Shown in pieces: positions 15,739 through 16,880 of a stretch of DNA of 16,880 nt. The notes beneath the pieces are model-generated. The model was not told where the DNA came from. It saw nothing but the letters and a program-made list of their open reading frames with translations, and ran no database searches. The stretch's first letter is position 1; every line of letters begins with the position of its first letter. Made by a program: the position numbers and the translations under genes. The stretch is from CAWCKS01 sp963763485. GTDB lineage: Bacteria > Pseudomonadota > Alphaproteobacteria > Rhizobiales > Xanthobacteraceae. The stretch lies in contig CAVXOW010000002.1 of NCBI GenBank assembly GCA_963763485.1, positions 1 to 16,880 of the forward strand. The letters are read 5' to 3'.

Positions 15739-16730
15739 ATGATCCGCCTCGAAGCGTGACCAAGACATACGCGTCGGCTCATGGCGACGTCGCCTCCGTC
15801 GATCGGGTAAGTTTCGAGGTGGGCGCCGGCGAAACCTGCGTGCTGCTGGGACCGTCAGGCTGTGGCAAGACGACCACGTTGCGCATGATCAACCGGCTGG
15901 TCGCACCGACCTCGGGCAAGATATTCATCGGTGGAAGGACACCAGCGCCGCGGATCCGGTGGAGTTGCGGCGCACGATCGGCTACGTGATCCAGCAGATC
16001 GGGCGTTTCCCAACATGACGGTGGCCGAGAACATCGGCGTCGTGCCCCGGCTGCTCAACTGGGACCGCGCGCGGATGCGCCACCGCGCCGAGGAACTGCT
16101 GGCGATGCTGGCGCTGGAGCCCGCCGAATTCCTCGACCGCTATCCGAACGAACTCTCGGGCGGCCAGGCGCAGCGGGTCGGCGTCGCCCGCGCGCTCGCC
16201 GCCGATCCGCCGGTGCTATTGATGGACGAGCCGTTCGGTGCGGTCGACCCGGTCAATCGCGAAGTCATCCAGGACGAGTTCCTGCGCATGCAGAAATCGC
16301 TGCGCAAGACCGTGTTGTTCGTCAGTCACGACATCGACGAGGCGGTGAAGATGGCCGACCGCATGCGATCTCCGCGCCGGCCGGCTCGAGCAGTACGCGG
16401 CGCCCGACGAGCTGCTCGCCCGGCCAGCCAACGAATTCGTCGCCGGCTTCGTCGGCAGCGATCGCACCTTGAAGCGCCTGAGACGGATCGCGGTCAGCGA
16501 GGTGATGAGCGCCGCCGGCTCCGCGCCACCGGAAGTCGCGCCGGAAACACCAACGGTGACGTCCGAACGACGATTTGCGTCGCGTGGCGACACTCTTGCT
16601 GGAGCGCGGCGTCGACGTCCTGCGCTGCGTCGACGCCGACGGACACTTCGTCGGCGTAGTCACGCGCGACGCGGTCGCTGCACGCCTTGCGACACCGGCC
16701 GATGGCCAGGCCGGCGGAGCACTCCGGTGA
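15739..16730 (+). CDS. ABC transporter ATPase, OpuCA/YehX type with C-terminal CBS-like tail, frameshifted
   Basis: About 330 residues when joined. It begins MIRLEA at 15739; one base is missing before TKTYASAHGD. Walker A is GPSGCGKTT, the Q-loop reads YVIQQIG, then FPNMTVAENIGVVPRLL, the signature LSGGQAQRVGVARAL, Walker B VLLMDEPFG and the H-loop FVSHD. After DEAVKMADR the frame shifts (two missing bases near 16370) to AGRLEQYAAPDELLARPANEF, a typical osmolyte-ATPase region, and a last shift near 16565 leads to LRRVATLLLERGVDVLRCVD and GHFVGVVTRDAVAARL, one CBS-like half. OpuCA-type ATPases use tandem CBS domains as osmosensors; here the tail seems short. Six single-base shifts in one kilobase are unusual. 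The stop overlaps the next gene's start (TGATG). Confidence 0.88.
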
Positions 16731-16880
16731 TGACCGCCGCTACCCGCAGCTGGCAGACGAGACAGCACTCGATGCTGCCGTACGCGGTGCTGGCCGGCAT
16801 CGCGCTGGCGATCGTCTGGGTGCTGGTGGCGAGCGGCCTGTGGACCGACATTCTCCGCTATCGCAAGGACGTCATCTACC
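16730..16880 (+). CDS. Second ABC permease (YehY/OpuC-like), 5' part only
   Basis: The first 50 codons before the window ends. The ATG at 16730 overlaps the ATPase stop by one base, showing translational coupling. The product begins MTAATRSWQTRQHS and then one membrane helix (LPYAVLAGIALAIVWVLVAS), followed by GLWTDILRYRKDVIY. The position after the ATPase, and an N-terminal helix like that of large YehY-type permeases, support the assignment, but the conserved permease core lies outside. A substrate-binding protein gene would be expected further right. Confidence 0.65.
   Translation, partial: MTAATRSWQTRQHSMLPYAVLAGIALAIVWVLVASGLWTDILRYRKDVIY

Overview
The window is GC-rich, densely coded proteobacterial chromosome. 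The family mix suggests a betaproteobacterium, possibly Burkholderiales-like: a TonB-type protein with a TolA-like coiled coil, DUF883 and DUF1328 membrane proteins, a histone H1-like basic protein, a two-domain M16 peptidase and a GlxA/CdhR-type regulator. This assignment comes from remembered family resemblance, not from a search.

Left part (1-5768, minus strand): a COG4324-type aminopeptidase lipoprotein that runs off the left edge, a two-domain M16 peptidase, and a creatininase-family protein whose 5' end is replaced by the remains of an IS481-family element (N-terminal third of a transposase plus terminal repeats).

Middle (5777-11977, plus strand): a miniature lipoprotein carrying only the C-terminal piece of a DUF885 protein; a complete tRNA-Lys(CTT) unit (promoter, tRNA, terminator) followed by an integrase N-terminal remnant; a TonB/TolA-like protein with a 15-bp coding tandem repeat; an H1-like protein behind an FNR/ANR-type site; a secreted Trp/Tyr-rich and Gln-rich protein; DUF883 and DUF1328 proteins; a 10-codon CsbD stub; and a secreted protein of unknown family. 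Much of this looks like a stress/envelope gene set.

Right part (11997-16880): what looks like a quaternary-amine (betaine/choline/carnitine-like) locus. It holds the catalytic half of a Rieske oxygenase alpha subunit, a GlxA/CdhR-type AraC regulator, a betaine-homocysteine methyltransferase-like protein (minus strand) and an OpuC/YehXWY-type ABC importer (permease, ATPase with a CBS-like tail, start of a second permease). Import, methyl transfer or oxidation, and control would fit one pathway, but the substrate is inferred from context.

Two kinds of damage run through the window. First, about 18 single-base indels break genes whose protein homology continues smoothly across the shift; this is most easily explained as sequence error. 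Second, there are true-looking truncations (IS481, integrase, DUF885, CsbD, Rieske oxygenase, creatininase 5' end), which suggest deletion scars or assembly joins. No CRISPR array, rRNA or obvious complete new defence system was seen.
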